64,000 nucleotides of DNA from Corallium rubrum (Eukaryota > Cnidaria > Anthozoa > Scleralcyonacea > Coralliidae). The stretch covers positions 13,614,536-13,678,535 of the forward strand of contig OZ035997.1 in NCBI GenBank assembly GCA_964035015.1. Direction: 5' to 3'. The notes under the pieces were generated by a model. That model did no database searches. It saw only the letters and a list, made by a program, of their open reading frames with translations, and had not been told where the DNA came from. The position numbers and the translations under genes are program-made. The stretch's first letter is position 1. Every line of letters begins with the position of its first letter. Shown one piece after another: positions 47,415-55,535 of this stretch.

Positions 47415-47429
47415 CATGACAATTTTAAT

Positions 47430-48185
47430 ATGGAGGAAATTGAATTTAAACCATTAGACCCGAATCATGACTTAGACCCAAATTCTGAGGATGGTCAGGA
47501 GGAAACAGATTTTGGGGGTGCTGACGCTTCGGAAGACTTTTTAGAGCGTAATAGTGTCGGATCTGATGACGCTATTGATGTCCCCACTATAAATAATGTG
47601 TCAGAGGACAGAACTGAGAGGATAAGAAGAAGAGCTGCATATGGGAACTGTGAGGACTTTTTCACAAATATACTAGAACTGGAACCACAATGCACTGACC
47701 CACTGTTTGTTGACTATCTGATTGATAATAACATATTAAGTATATCCAGGGAGTTTAGTGAGTCTGGTTTGGTTATCGATTATTCTGTGAAGTATCTGGG
47801 AGGTGAGTTTCAGACAATTGGACGGGCTTTAACCGGAGAGGAAGATGGTTTGTTAAGGGATGGTATTAGAACTTATTATGATGAGTGGACTAAGGCTAAC
47901 CTAAATAAGACATTGAGGAAAGCTGGAATTGTGACTGCCATTGGTTTAGGAGCGATTGCATTAGTAACTGGTCTGTCGGTAGGTCTAACCAGAAAGGGAT
48001 CTGATATAGTTCATCAGGCTAGGAAATGGGAAAAGTTACATCCGTCGAAGGGAAGAGACACAATACCATGGACAGAAATACAGGCAGCTGGTGGGAAGGT
48101 AATTGTTTTCACTGGGGAGTATTTAATAGTGATTATGGCGGCTGGATTACTCCTCTACCGTTACCCCACTAAGGGAAATAAGTGA
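47430..48185 (+). CDS. Polinton membrane-anchored protein, unknown function (251 aa)
   Basis: Start chosen at ATG 47430. The frame is open further upstream, but those codons lie in the terminal repeat and are the antisense of another gene. Residues 1-65 are very acidic (EDGQEETD). A globular middle part (NCEDFFTNILELEPQCTDP) follows, then two hydrophobic segments at about 165-187 and 228-245. It is the only plus-strand gene at the left end, just inside the repeat, and convergent with the polymerase. I do not recognise a family; a virion or membrane role is a guess. Confidence 0.7.
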   Translation: MEEIEFKPLDPNHDLDPNSEDGQEETDFGGADASEDFLERNSVGSDDAIDVPTINNVSEDRTERIRRRAAYGNCEDFFTNILELEPQCTDPLFVDYLIDNNILSISREFSESGLVIDYSVKYLGGEFQTIGRALTGEEDGLLRDGIRTYYDEWTKANLNKTLRKAGIVTAIGLGAIALVTGLSVGLTRKGSDIVHQARKWEKLHPSKGRDTIPWTEIQAAGGKVIVFTGEYLIVIMAAGLLLYRYPTKGNK

Positions 48186-48258
48186 GACCGGCCGGACCGT
48201 CTATTTTTTGGTCATTCTGGGGTATGTATTTTAGCGGAGCGGGAAACCCTGAGACCTT

Positions 48259-51200
48259 CTACGCATGCTCAGTCCCACGCGTGGGACTACACATGCGCAG
48301 TTGCCTTTGAGCGTTTAGGTGCCCGTACGCGTAGGAATTAATCCCATCTTCCAGCAGGTATCTCTTATCGTCGAAGCATGAGAGTGACACCTTATTTATC
48401 TCATAACTACCCAGCTTATGTTTATCACTTCGGATTGTTTTCATTTTCTGAAACAGTTGTTTCTTATCAAATAGTGTGTCTTTGTAGTGTTCATGTTTGA
48501 TCTGTTTCTTAGTGACACTCTTCTTAATTCCCTTGGCGGTTTTGCCACCTGTTCCGTCGTCTTTCAGGTACGAATACATCTTACTTCTGAGACCAACGAA
48601 TTCGGTTATGGGAACGCCAGCCGCCTCGTCCTTCATCTTCCCAATAACCTTTTTGTTCGATTTGTTGTGATACGGCGAGCTCTCTGGATAGTCTGAGTTG
48701 TCAAAAATGTCTTTGTCAGCCCAGAAGTCTTTGTAAACGTCTTCCGCCTCAATCTCATATGTCAGGCTGTCCGTGTCTGTAAACAACAACTTAGCCCTAC
48801 TTCCATATTTCTCTAACACATAATTGTAATGAAAATCGTACATTAGGGTTTTAGATAGATCTAGAATACACATACCGACATACGCCGGTCGGTTTAACGT
48901 AAGAACTTCCTTAATCTTATGAACAGCAACAAGGTTTTCGTTGAATATTTTAGCGGATACAAAGGTTGGTTTGGAAGCCAGCCTCAACAGCTTTTCCTCA
49001 CTGGTGACCAACCGAACATCCACACGCTTTCTCAGGTTCTCCATTGTTTTACCGAAGACGCTGTTGTTCATCAGCTTGAAGAAGTCCTTTTCAAAGGCGT
49101 TCCTGGCGGCGGTTCTCTTCACCGTGTTGAAGTCGATGTACTGCTTCAGCCAAGCCGATTGATCGAACAACAAAACCCGGTGGACTTTTTTCACCCTTAT
49201 TCCAAGCCTGACGTACAGCTGTAGGTTTCTGTAGTGGACAACATACCTTTCCTTCCCCATCAGGTTGGTTACCAACTTACTGACACCACCAACGCTGACA
49301 CCGAACTTCCTTTTAATCTTAGAACAATACTCCGACAACATATCTTCCCGTATTTCCATCCTCTCAGGGGCTAATGGGTAGTCGTTGTGTAGATCGTGGA
49401 GTTTGGGGGGATACTCAAGGTCAACCTCAAGTATCATTCCAGTCCGACTGTCATTCTCCGGAAGTTCCCAAGCTAGGTTTTTCAGATTAGACTCACTCAT
49501 CCACCTGAATCCACCAGTCGGAAGGCATTGACTCATGGCCCAACCATACAGGTTGTTAGCATCAAGGTACATTATGTACTTCACAGCCTCGTCCTCACTA
49601 TACCCCTTCATATACGGATTATTCGCCCTCCCATACCTATTGACTATGTAACTAACACCACCTCTCATTCCTTTCTCAATGAACTGGAACATGTCGATGT
49701 CAGTCATCAGCTCCAGCTCAATCCCAGTCATCTTCAGCATAGCGTCCCATGCCAACCCAGGTGAGGTGAAATAGTGACAGGGGTCCAACCCATAGTACTG
49801 AACACAGGTCTTCCTAAAGTTCTCAAAGACGTCAGCTAACAGCAACACATCCGATTTCAGGTACACGTCATGGTAGTCCCCCATTGTTCTCATCTCAAAC
49901 TCTTTCCAAACCTCCAAAGCATGTGAATACTGTTTGTCGGTTATCGGTTCGTCATTCAACACACTATAAAACTCATTCTTTGGAGGCAACTCTGTTTCAT
50001 CGAACCGACTGAACGCGTTCATGTAGTCATAAGGATAAACACCCTTCGATCTCATAAGATACAACCGATCACCGAATTCCTCAGCTGTGTACCTGAACGA
50101 CCCAGCCGGTAAGTTACCAACCAGCCTATCCAATGAGCTACTCATGAACTGAAAACTGTCCAGAAACACAAGGTTCTTACCTAACATGAAAGCCATGTAC
50201 TTCTCCATATTATTCGGAATAACATTAATTTCCTGTCCGAACTTTCTAATCTCCCCCATGATGAGATGACTATCATAACCCCTCAGGTTGTGTAAGATGA
50301 CTGGTATTTTATCAGTCATTCTATGATTTCTGTTACAAAGTTGGTGGGCAGATCCCCGGTACCGTCCTGTCACATGACAATGATCCCGGACCCTAACGTC
50401 CTCTGCTGTGTACTCCCGACCACAGATATGACACTTTCCAGCGTCCCTAAAGTCCACCCTGTCGGAATCATTCAAAACCATGTCCTGGTTGAAATGATCT
50501 TTTTTTGTGTTTTTACAATACTCCACCTCTTCCAACATCTTTCCGATGAACTTGTTGACAGCACCAGGACCTCTGTACACCTGGACATCCTTACTGTATC
50601 TATCGTCGTAACAACAGACAACCTTGTACCCATAACCACAATCAGTATGTTTCTGATACTTCTCCATGTATGGTCTCTTCTCTTTCCCCTCTCGGTCTGA
50701 CTCCGACACCTCCGGTCTGTCGACCTTTTCCGTGATCGCCTCAAAGTCAGCGTACACAACAAAGGGAACGTTTAACTGTTTGTGGAAATTATTATACCTC
50801 AACACGTTCTTACCAAGGTCAGGCATCCTAACAGCCTGTTTACCGTTTACACTGATACACACAGTCTTATGCTTATCCAAGACCTCCGTTGAACTGAAAC
50901 ATTGGAGACAGTAAACACAGAAGTGTTTTTTCCTCTTGTGTTTTGTTTTGTTGTACATGAACCTATCAAAGTCCCTGATGAGGACGTAATGTTTGTTGTT
51001 CCCGTTGGTTATAATCAAGAGGTTCATGAGGTCGGTGAATCGTTCCTCTGATACGTAAACCGGAAAGGTTAACCCGTCCTCATAACCAAAGACGTTGATA
51101 CGTATCTCATTCTGTTTCTCCACCCGGTTGTACTGTCTCTGGCTCACTGGGAAGCTGATTCCACCATAATCCAAGTCGTCAACATGGTCCCGGTACTTAG

Positions 51201-51447
51201 ACACCCTTTGTGGGTGCTGTGGGACAGGAAACTTATGAGCTAGATGACACCACATGAAACACCTATCATCACTATTCTTAACATTAATCAGTCCCTTCCG
51301 ACTATGGCTCAGCTCCTCCGGGAGGTTGATGTATGACGAGCCTTCCAGAGGGCTGTACACAGTCAGATTAACGTAGTGACCGTCTACTGACTCCACTGTC
51401 CAGCCAGATCCCTCGCTTATCCATCGGCTACCCCAACCACCACCTCC
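48259..51447 (-). CDS. polB: Protein-primed family B DNA polymerase, main part (Polinton PolB)
   Basis: The stop is TAG 48259-48261 and the frame is open up to 51447. There is no usable ATG at its head (the first possible start is GTG 51396), because the N-terminal part is in another frame (51417-51842). Counting from 51396 it is 1045 residues. It holds the conserved N-terminal segment (SSYINLPEEL), a Cys2-His/Cys finger (about 160-180), exonuclease Exo I (YADFEA), a Cys/His cluster (CHICGREYT…DHCHVTGRYRG), Exo II (HNLRGYDSH), Exo III (YLKSDVLLL), palm motif A (LDANNLYGWAM), motif B (MNNSVFGKTMEN) and motif C (FTDTDS). It would copy the linear element using a terminal protein primer. The catalytic motifs are intact. 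Confidence 0.96.
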   Translation of the reverse strand, partial: GGGGWGSRWISEGSGWTVESVDGHYVNLTVYSPLEGSSYINLPEELSHSRKGLINVKNSDDRCFMWCHLAHKFPVPQHPQRVSKYRDHVDDLDYGGISFPVSQRQYNRVEKQNEIRINVFGYEDGLTFPVYVSEERFTDLMNLLIITNGNNKHYVLIRDFDRFMYNKTKHKRKKHFCVYCLQCFSSTEVLDKHKTVCISVNGKQAVRMPDLGKNVLRYNNFHKQLNVPFVVYADFEAITEKVDRPEVSESDREGKEKRPYMEKYQKHTDCGYGYKVVCCYDDRYSKDVQVYRGPGAVNKFIGKMLEEVEYCKNTKKDHFNQDMVLNDSDRVDFRDAGKCHICGREYTAEDVRVRDHCHVTGRYRGSAHQLCNRNHRMTDKIPVILHNLRGYDSHLIMGEIRKFGQEINVIPNNMEKYMAFMLGKNLVFLDSFQFMSSSLDRLVGNLPAGSFRYTAEEFGDRLYLMRSKGVYPYDYMNAFSRFDETELPPKNEFYSVLNDEPITDKQYSHALEVWKEFEMRTMGDYHDVYLKSDVLLLADVFENFRKTCVQYYGLDPCHYFTSPGLAWDAMLKMTGIELELMTDIDMFQFIEKGMRGGVSYIVNRYGRANNPYMKGYSEDEAVKYIMYLDANNLYGWAMSQCLPTGGFRWMSESNLKNLAWELPENDSRTGMILEVDLEYPPKLHDLHNDYPLAPERMEIREDMLSEYCSKIKRKFGVSVGGVSKLVTNLMGKERYVVHYRNLQLYVRLGIRVKKVHRVLLFDQSAWLKQYIDFNTVKRTAARNAFEKDFFKLMNNSVFGKTMENLRKRVDVRLVTSEEKLLRLASKPTFVSAKIFNENLVAVHKIKEVLTLNRPAYVGMCILDLSKTLMYDFHYNYVLEKYGSRAKLLFTDTDSLTYEIEAEDVYKDFWADKDIFDNSDYPESSPYHNKSNKKVIGKMKDEAAGVPITEFVGLRSKMYSYLKDDGTGGKTAKGIKKSVTKKQIKHEHYKDTLFDKKQLFQKMKTIRSDKHKLGSYEINKVSLSCFDDKRYLLEDGINSYAYGHLNAQRQLRMCSPTRGTEHA
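48262..48298. terminator. Imperfect palindrome between convergent genes
   Basis: AGTCCCACGCGTGGGACT (48271-48288) is a perfect palindrome, extended by CGCATG and CATGCG outside. It lies inside the last codons of the polymerase, facing the end of the plus-strand gene at 48185. A role in 3'-end formation is inferred from position only. Confidence 0.4.
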
Positions 51448-51842
51448 TCATTCGCGGTGTCAACGTCCTGACCGATCTCACCGCCGTTGATTATAGTCTT
51501 GATGTGGCTGTTGAAGTGAGCCGTTTTGTAGGTTGTTCCGCCGGACACCTCCTTCTCAAGCGTCACGACCAACGTTTCAGCGAACTTCAGCCCCCTCATC
51601 TCAGCCAGCTCCCGACGTAGCAGCCGTACCACATCATTCCTGAGGGCGTTTACCTGTTCCAGTGGGTGATGGGACACAACAGCACAGCTGAACGACTTAG
51701 TTTTACCCCTCAGGGCTCTGTCTAACTGATTTATGTCGTAACCGATTATTCTTTCGTAGAGACGGGAGTCCACATCATCAGGATAGTCAAACATGTCAGG
51801 GTCTAAGTCGTCGTCCTGGTGGATCATGACATTTGGATCCAT
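51417..51842 (-). pseudogene. polB: PolB N-terminal part in a second frame
   Basis: ATG 51842 (preceded by GTTATAACG) opens 141 codons ending TAA 51417-51419. The first half is acidic (QDDDLDPDMFDYPDD). The second half (SHHPLEQVNALRNDVV…KTAHFNSHI) resembles the N-terminal region that precedes the SSYIxLPEEL segment in Polinton polymerases. The polymerase frame overlaps its end by about 30 bases in the -1 register, so a single lost base near 51425 probably splits one gene. No classic slippery heptamer is visible, which argues against programmed frameshifting. It overlaps the 3' end of the next gene upstream by 47 bases. Confidence 0.7.
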
Positions 51843-52458
51843 CGTTATAACAGGGGTGATCACATTCCGTTAGGTGTCGCTCCAACCACTCGGTGCAGAA
51901 CCTGTCCGGGGTACGATCCCAACCAAGTTTTTTATACACAATCCCAAACAGATTGTTATCAAACAAGTCCTTCGTTTTCCCCTCCCTAAGATCCTTCAGA
52001 CCACCCAGTAACCCAATCCCTCTCCTTGAGCACAATCTGATGATGTAATAATTGTATCTGGACACATTACGACCTTTTATCAGACCCTTACTTCTCATTA
52101 CCCGAAGAACCTTGGAAAAGTCGGCTAAGACAACGTCAACGGCTGTATCCCTGACAACTCTGGTAAGTCTCTTCCTCATCCAACTATTTCTCGAATGCTC
52201 ACTTCTACGACCAGCCGCCCGGTATCTCCCAACAACATATCCATACTCCGTATCACCACATCCTGGACAGGAATACATCTCAGTGCTCACCTTCACACGG
52301 AATCTGGAACAATCCTCACACCACAACTTTGTACTACGTCTGGGTGGATCCCAAGCCGGGGCTACTAACTCAATCCCCATCTGCTTGCAAACCCATTCAA
52401 CGCTTGAAGACCCACAATCCCTCAGCCCCTCCGGTAAGTCCGACAAGAAAACAGACAT
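51796..52458 (-). CDS. Possible VLTF3-like late transcription factor (Zn-ribbon protein, 220 aa)
   Basis: Starts at ATG 52458 with TTTAGTTATA just before it. A four-Cys zinc ribbon (CEDC…CPGC) lies at about 48-67. A basic helical part follows (SRNSWMRKRL), then RNVSRYNYYIIRLCS and LFDNNLFGIVYKKLGW. The ribbon followed by an all-helical domain with a YNYYI-type motif recalls the poxvirus late transcription factor VLTF3 family, which occurs in some Polintons and giant viruses. The similarity is judged by eye and is moderate. The C terminus has extra Cys/His (CDHPCYNDGSKCHD). It overlaps the split polymerase N-terminal frame. Confidence 0.5.
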   Translation of the reverse strand: MSVFLSDLPEGLRDCGSSSVEWVCKQMGIELVAPAWDPPRRSTKLWCEDCSRFRVKVSTEMYSCPGCGDTEYGYVVGRYRAAGRRSEHSRNSWMRKRLTRVVRDTAVDVVLADFSKVLRVMRSKGLIKGRNVSRYNYYIIRLCSRRGIGLLGGLKDLREGKTKDLFDNNLFGIVYKKLGWDRTPDRFCTEWLERHLTECDHPCYNDGSKCHDPPGRRLRP

Positions 52459-52489
52459 TATAACTAAACCCTAACGAATTCCTTAACCC

Positions 52490-52909
52490 CTACAAAACAA
52501 ACCTAGACATCAGATACCCACCAACCAGACCAACAGATCCAATAAACAGAGTCTGATACTCTTTCATCTCACTCGATGGTTTGTAATAGTCAGACAACTC
52601 AGGCTTTGGTTGGGACGACCCGACGGCCTCCACCTGTCTCAATCTATCCTTCAATAGATCCAGGGCGTGATTCGTTGTGTTGATGTCAGCGTTGGCGTCA
52701 GACAGTTCCTGTCTTAACCTCTGTATCCTATCCTTCCTACCCACTTCACTCTCATACCATTTCTCCTTCGCCCTAGCCAGCTGCTCAAGGGCGTGGTTGT
52801 GTCTCTTAATCTCAGCTTCATATCCGGTGTGATTTAACTTCGAAAACAGGAATCCAGCGCCAGCGAAGGCCAAGGCGTTAAACAGTCCACCAGCAACCAC
52901 ACTAGCCAT
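52490..52909 (-). CDS. Polinton bitopic membrane/coiled-coil protein (139 aa)
   Basis: ATG 52909 follows TAGTTATATAT directly. There is a hydrophobic N terminus (residues 3-25, VVAGGLFNALAFAGAGFLFS), a charged coiled-coil middle (about 30-90), and a C-terminal hydrophobic segment (120-139). This layout is common to small proteins of cnidarian Polintons. The function is unknown; a virion-membrane or scaffold role is possible. Confidence 0.8.
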   Translation of the reverse strand: MASVVAGGLFNALAFAGAGFLFSKLNHTGYEAEIKRHNHALEQLARAKEKWYESEVGRKDRIQRLRQELSDANADINTTNHALDLLKDRLRQVEAVGSSQPKPELSDYYKPSSEMKEYQTLFIGSVGLVGGYLMSRFVL

Positions 52910-52936
52910 ATATATAACTAGAGATAATACACTCCG

Positions 52937-53326
52937 TCACAAAGATCCGATAATAGAATGGATGTTACGCCTTTCCCAATACGGAATCCTGATTAGGTAA
53001 TGACCGTTGTCCTTGGCGTACTCGTCTTTCATCCGGTCGTGTATCTTCTGTACCTTAAAGCGTCTTTCTGCCTCTTCCTGGGTAAACTTACCCGACCAGG
53101 TGGAGGGGCTGAAATGTTGCTCACCATCATACTCAATCAATACGAAAGTACCATCGCTAAGGGGCGCCGCGAAGTCATACCTCAAAAGGCCACCACCCAA
53201 CCCCACTAACCCATCAAAGGTCTTCTCCCTAACCGCCTCAATCCCAATAGCGCATAAGGCATCCCACACATTCCTCTCTCCTCTAGACATAGGGGGCAGC
53301 CAACGTGTCTCAATCTCTACGCTCAT
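52937..53326 (-). CDS. PD-(D/E)XK-type nuclease (129 aa)
   Basis: Start chosen at ATG 53326; a GTG three codons earlier is unlikely in a eukaryote. It shows an N-terminal helix with SRGERNVWDAL, then YDFAAPLSDGTFVLIEYDGEQHF: Asp of the PD motif and the E-x-D-G-x-Q-H core. A helix (RRFKVQKIHDRMKDEYAKDN) and the strand YLIRIPYW follow. This is the restriction-endonuclease fold seen in phage and giant-virus homing or Vsr-like nucleases. It may process replication or recombination intermediates. Fold call firm, role inferred. Confidence 0.82.
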   Translation of the reverse strand: MSVEIETRWLPPMSRGERNVWDALCAIGIEAVREKTFDGLVGLGGGLLRYDFAAPLSDGTFVLIEYDGEQHFSPSTWSGKFTQEEAERRFKVQKIHDRMKDEYAKDNGHYLIRIPYWERRNIHSIIGSL

Positions 53327-53356
53327 AGTAACCACTGCATATGGAACCCCCTTAGG

Positions 53357-53596
53357 CTACTTAGGCTTCGAAAAGGGGTCAACCGGCAGGTACCCCTTCG
53401 ACTGGGCATATTTAATCCCAACTGTACTAATTCCAACGGCTACAGCCAGTCTAACAGTACCCTTCACAGACTCAGGAGTACCCAAAGGTTCCCTCAGGAC
53501 CTTCCTCGAAGCCATGGAGACCGCCACAGCTCCACTTGTGATCAGGAGGGCGTCGTAGAGCTCGTTCATCAGTTCTTTTCGGTCGGTGGTTGACAT
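53357..53596 (-). CDS. Small Polinton membrane protein (79 aa)
   Basis: ATG 53596 follows GTTAGTATA. Two hydrophobic stretches are present (about 13-30 and 46-62), separated by REPLGTPESVKG, with a Pro-rich basic tail. It lies in the tight minus-strand cluster. Function unknown. Confidence 0.78.
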   Translation of the reverse strand: MSTTDRKELMNELYDALLITSGAVAVSMASRKVLREPLGTPESVKGTVRLAVAVGISTVGIKYAQSKGYLPVDPFSKPK

Positions 53597-53612
53597 TATA
53601 CTAACACATATT

Positions 53613-53993
53613 TCATTCGTCGAAGGTGTCTAAGACCGGGGAAGTCCGAACGGGGTTCTGTGGCTCGACAGTTCCTTCCATTACCTTCTCCTCATCAATG
53701 GTTTTCAGCCTCTGAACCTCCCTTCTCTCCTGCCTCATAGTGTAATAAAGTGAGGCCCCACCGATAACCAACCCAACGGTTCCAATTATGTAACCATAAT
53801 AGGCTGACCGACCACCAACCCCAGGACCAATCTCAGCCGCCAGCCGCTCCCTGGCTTTTCTCTCCTTGGCTACCTTCGATATTTGAGCCAGCCGTTTACC
53901 AGCCTCCACCCGTTTCGGATCCTTGACTCTTTCCGTCTTAGCTACTGATGTTATCTTAGGGACTTCTGGGGTTTTCTCAGACTCGTCAGCCAT
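53613..53993 (-). CDS. Polinton single-pass membrane protein (126 aa)
   Basis: ATG 53993 follows GGTTAGTGTATAG. A basic N-terminal half (DPKRVEAGKRLAQISKVAKE) precedes a transmembrane segment at about 66-87 (YGYIIGTVGLVIGGASLYY) and an acidic tail. Function unknown. Confidence 0.78.
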   Translation of the reverse strand: MADESEKTPEVPKITSVAKTERVKDPKRVEAGKRLAQISKVAKERKARERLAAEIGPGVGGRSAYYGYIIGTVGLVIGGASLYYTMRQERREVQRLKTIDEEKVMEGTVEPQNPVRTSPVLDTFDE

Positions 53994-54005
53994 CTATACA
54001 CTAAC

Positions 54006-54281
54006 CTATGTTTCATCTGTGAGGTCATCTGTAGGAATCTCTGAGGTCGTCTCTGGGAAGTCTGTGAGATCATCTATAGGAATCTCTGAGGCTGTCTGTG
54101 GGGAGTCTGTGGGATCATCTGTAGGAATCTTTGAGACTGTCGGCCAGACAACAACAGACTCAGTCACGTAGTACTCTCCCTCACGGTTCCTCCTAACACA
54201 ACGTCTCATCACCCCGATAGCTATTCTGAGGACATTGAAGATAATCAGTATGGGTCGTCTAAGTCTCTTTGGAATCTTCAT
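54006..54281 (-). CDS. Small membrane protein with acidic repeat tail (91 aa)
   Basis: Start chosen at ATG 54281 (after TATTTTAT); the frame is open upstream but would overlap the divergent kinase gene. A basic, hydrophobic N-terminal segment (PILIIFNVLRIAIGVM) is followed by three to four degenerate repeats of about 13 residues (SEIPxDDxTDxPxT). Confidence 0.65.
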   Translation of the reverse strand: MKIPKRLRRPILIIFNVLRIAIGVMRRCVRRNREGEYYVTESVVVWPTVSKIPTDDPTDSPQTASEIPIDDLTDFPETTSEIPTDDLTDET

Positions 54282-54326
54282 ATAAAATACAAGAGGTTTA
54301 GAGCCGTACCGTATACCTGGGGTATA

Positions 54327-55070
54327 ATGACTGAAACAAAGCCCGGTGCTCGACTGATCGCCCTCGATGGAAACATCGGTGTGGGAAAAACAACGTTCGC
54401 TATACCATTCGCTAGAAGGAACCACTATCATCTCATCGAAGAGCCGGTTGAGAGCAACCCGTACCTCGAAAGGTTTTACGCCAACCCCGGGAGGTGGGCG
54501 TATGAGATGGAGACCTGGTTCCTCGGTGAGAGAATCGACGCCTACCTAAAAGCTCTGGAGTTAATCAACGAGGGGGAGAATGTGATCATAGAGCGAACAC
54601 ATCACAGCTGTATGGTTTTTACTAAGAACTGTTGGCGTAATGGGTGGATAACCGACAAACAGTTTTCTGATTATTCCAAGATCTTCCACTCACTAAACAA
54701 TCTCCTCCCAACCCCTGATGCCCTACTATTCCTAAAAGCCTCAGTTGACACCTGTTACGACCGGATGCTCAGGAGAGGTCGGAAATGTGAAGCCGGTGTG
54801 ACTAAGAATTACCTCAGGTGTGTGGGGAGGTATATGGGGGAGATGACTGAGGACATAGCCCTTAATGGAACTAAGGTGATTACCCTAGATTGGGAAGACT
54901 TCGGTCCGGATGAGTCGGAGGTGGTCGGTGCCCTCAGTGGGATCCCTAGCGGATTTCACGGTTGGATGGCCCGTGTGGGTGACCGGGACGTCTACATACC
55001 AGAGATCGTCAGTCAGGTCCGCCAGGCGCGACAGGCTCAGCTGAGTCATAAGTCCTATGATACCGTGTGA
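54327..55070 (+). CDS. Deoxynucleoside kinase (dCK/dGK/TK2 family)
   Basis: 247 residues from ATG 54327 (GGGGTATA just before). There is a P-loop GNIGVGKT at 15-22, the EEPVE segment at 38-42 that contacts substrate in this family, ERTHHS at 89-94 (the ERS/DRS motif) and an Arg-rich lid RRGRKCE at 149-155. It phosphorylates deoxynucleosides to dNMPs, feeding DNA synthesis in non-dividing host cells. It lies divergent from the small membrane-protein cluster, and its last 62 bases overlap the convergent 173-aa gene. Capture from a host or another virus is likely but not shown here. Confidence 0.93.
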   Translation: MTETKPGARLIALDGNIGVGKTTFAIPFARRNHYHLIEEPVESNPYLERFYANPGRWAYEMETWFLGERIDAYLKALELINEGENVIIERTHHSCMVFTKNCWRNGWITDKQFSDYSKIFHSLNNLLPTPDALLFLKASVDTCYDRMLRRGRKCEAGVTKNYLRCVGRYMGEMTEDIALNGTKVITLDWEDFGPDESEVVGALSGIPSGFHGWMARVGDRDVYIPEIVSQVRQARQAQLSHKSYDTV

Positions 55071-55530
55071 TCATACTGTCGGAATGTGGACAGACCTCAG
55101 TCACAATGTCGTCGAGTACACGGACGTCTGATAGGAAGACCGTTTCGTCGTAGGAGACCCCACGTAGGAAGCTTCTGATTTGTGTCAGAACCTTGTGGTA
55201 GCTAACGTGAGCGAACTCACAGTTCTCCAGCCTACCAGGCATCCCCGACTTGGTCATATACCCTTGGATCAGAACGCCAGGACCGGCTATAGTTCCGAGG
55301 ATCAGTGGGTTAGCTGTAACACCACCGGCTATTCCCCCAACCACAGTCAGCCCAATAGAGACCGTCTCGAGGATCATCTTCAGTCTCTTCAGTCGGGTGT
55401 GTTTCCACTTGTAACAAGTCGCTAACCTATGATAATACGAATAGAGTCGGGTTAGTTTGTCCACTTCAGCCGATTGGAGGTTTTTACCAATGTGGTTGAA
55501 GCTGACGACGCTTTTCCTCTTTTTCCCCAT
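55009..55530 (-). CDS. Polinton two-helix membrane protein, SLATT-like layout (173 aa)
   Basis: ATG 55530 follows CCTATAAATAGA. A basic N-terminal helical region (LYSYYHRLATCYKWKHTRLK) precedes a long hydrophobic stretch (about 52-92) that can form two transmembrane helices around TANP, and then a helical C-terminal part (VSYHKVLTQIRSFL). Two close TM helices followed by a long helix recall SLATT-type proteins, but this rests on topology alone. Confidence 0.65.
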   Translation of the reverse strand: MGKKRKSVVSFNHIGKNLQSAEVDKLTRLYSYYHRLATCYKWKHTRLKRLKMILETVSIGLTVVGGIAGGVTANPLILGTIAGPGVLIQGYMTKSGMPGRLENCEFAHVSYHKVLTQIRSFLRGVSYDETVFLSDVRVLDDIVTEVCPHSDSMITRYHRTYDSAEPVAPGGPD

Positions 55531-55535
55531 TCTAT

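Noticed and set aside
47349..47429. Upstream extension of the 251-aa Polinton gene
   Set aside because: These codons are the antisense of another gene inside the terminal repeat. ATG 47430 lies just inside it.
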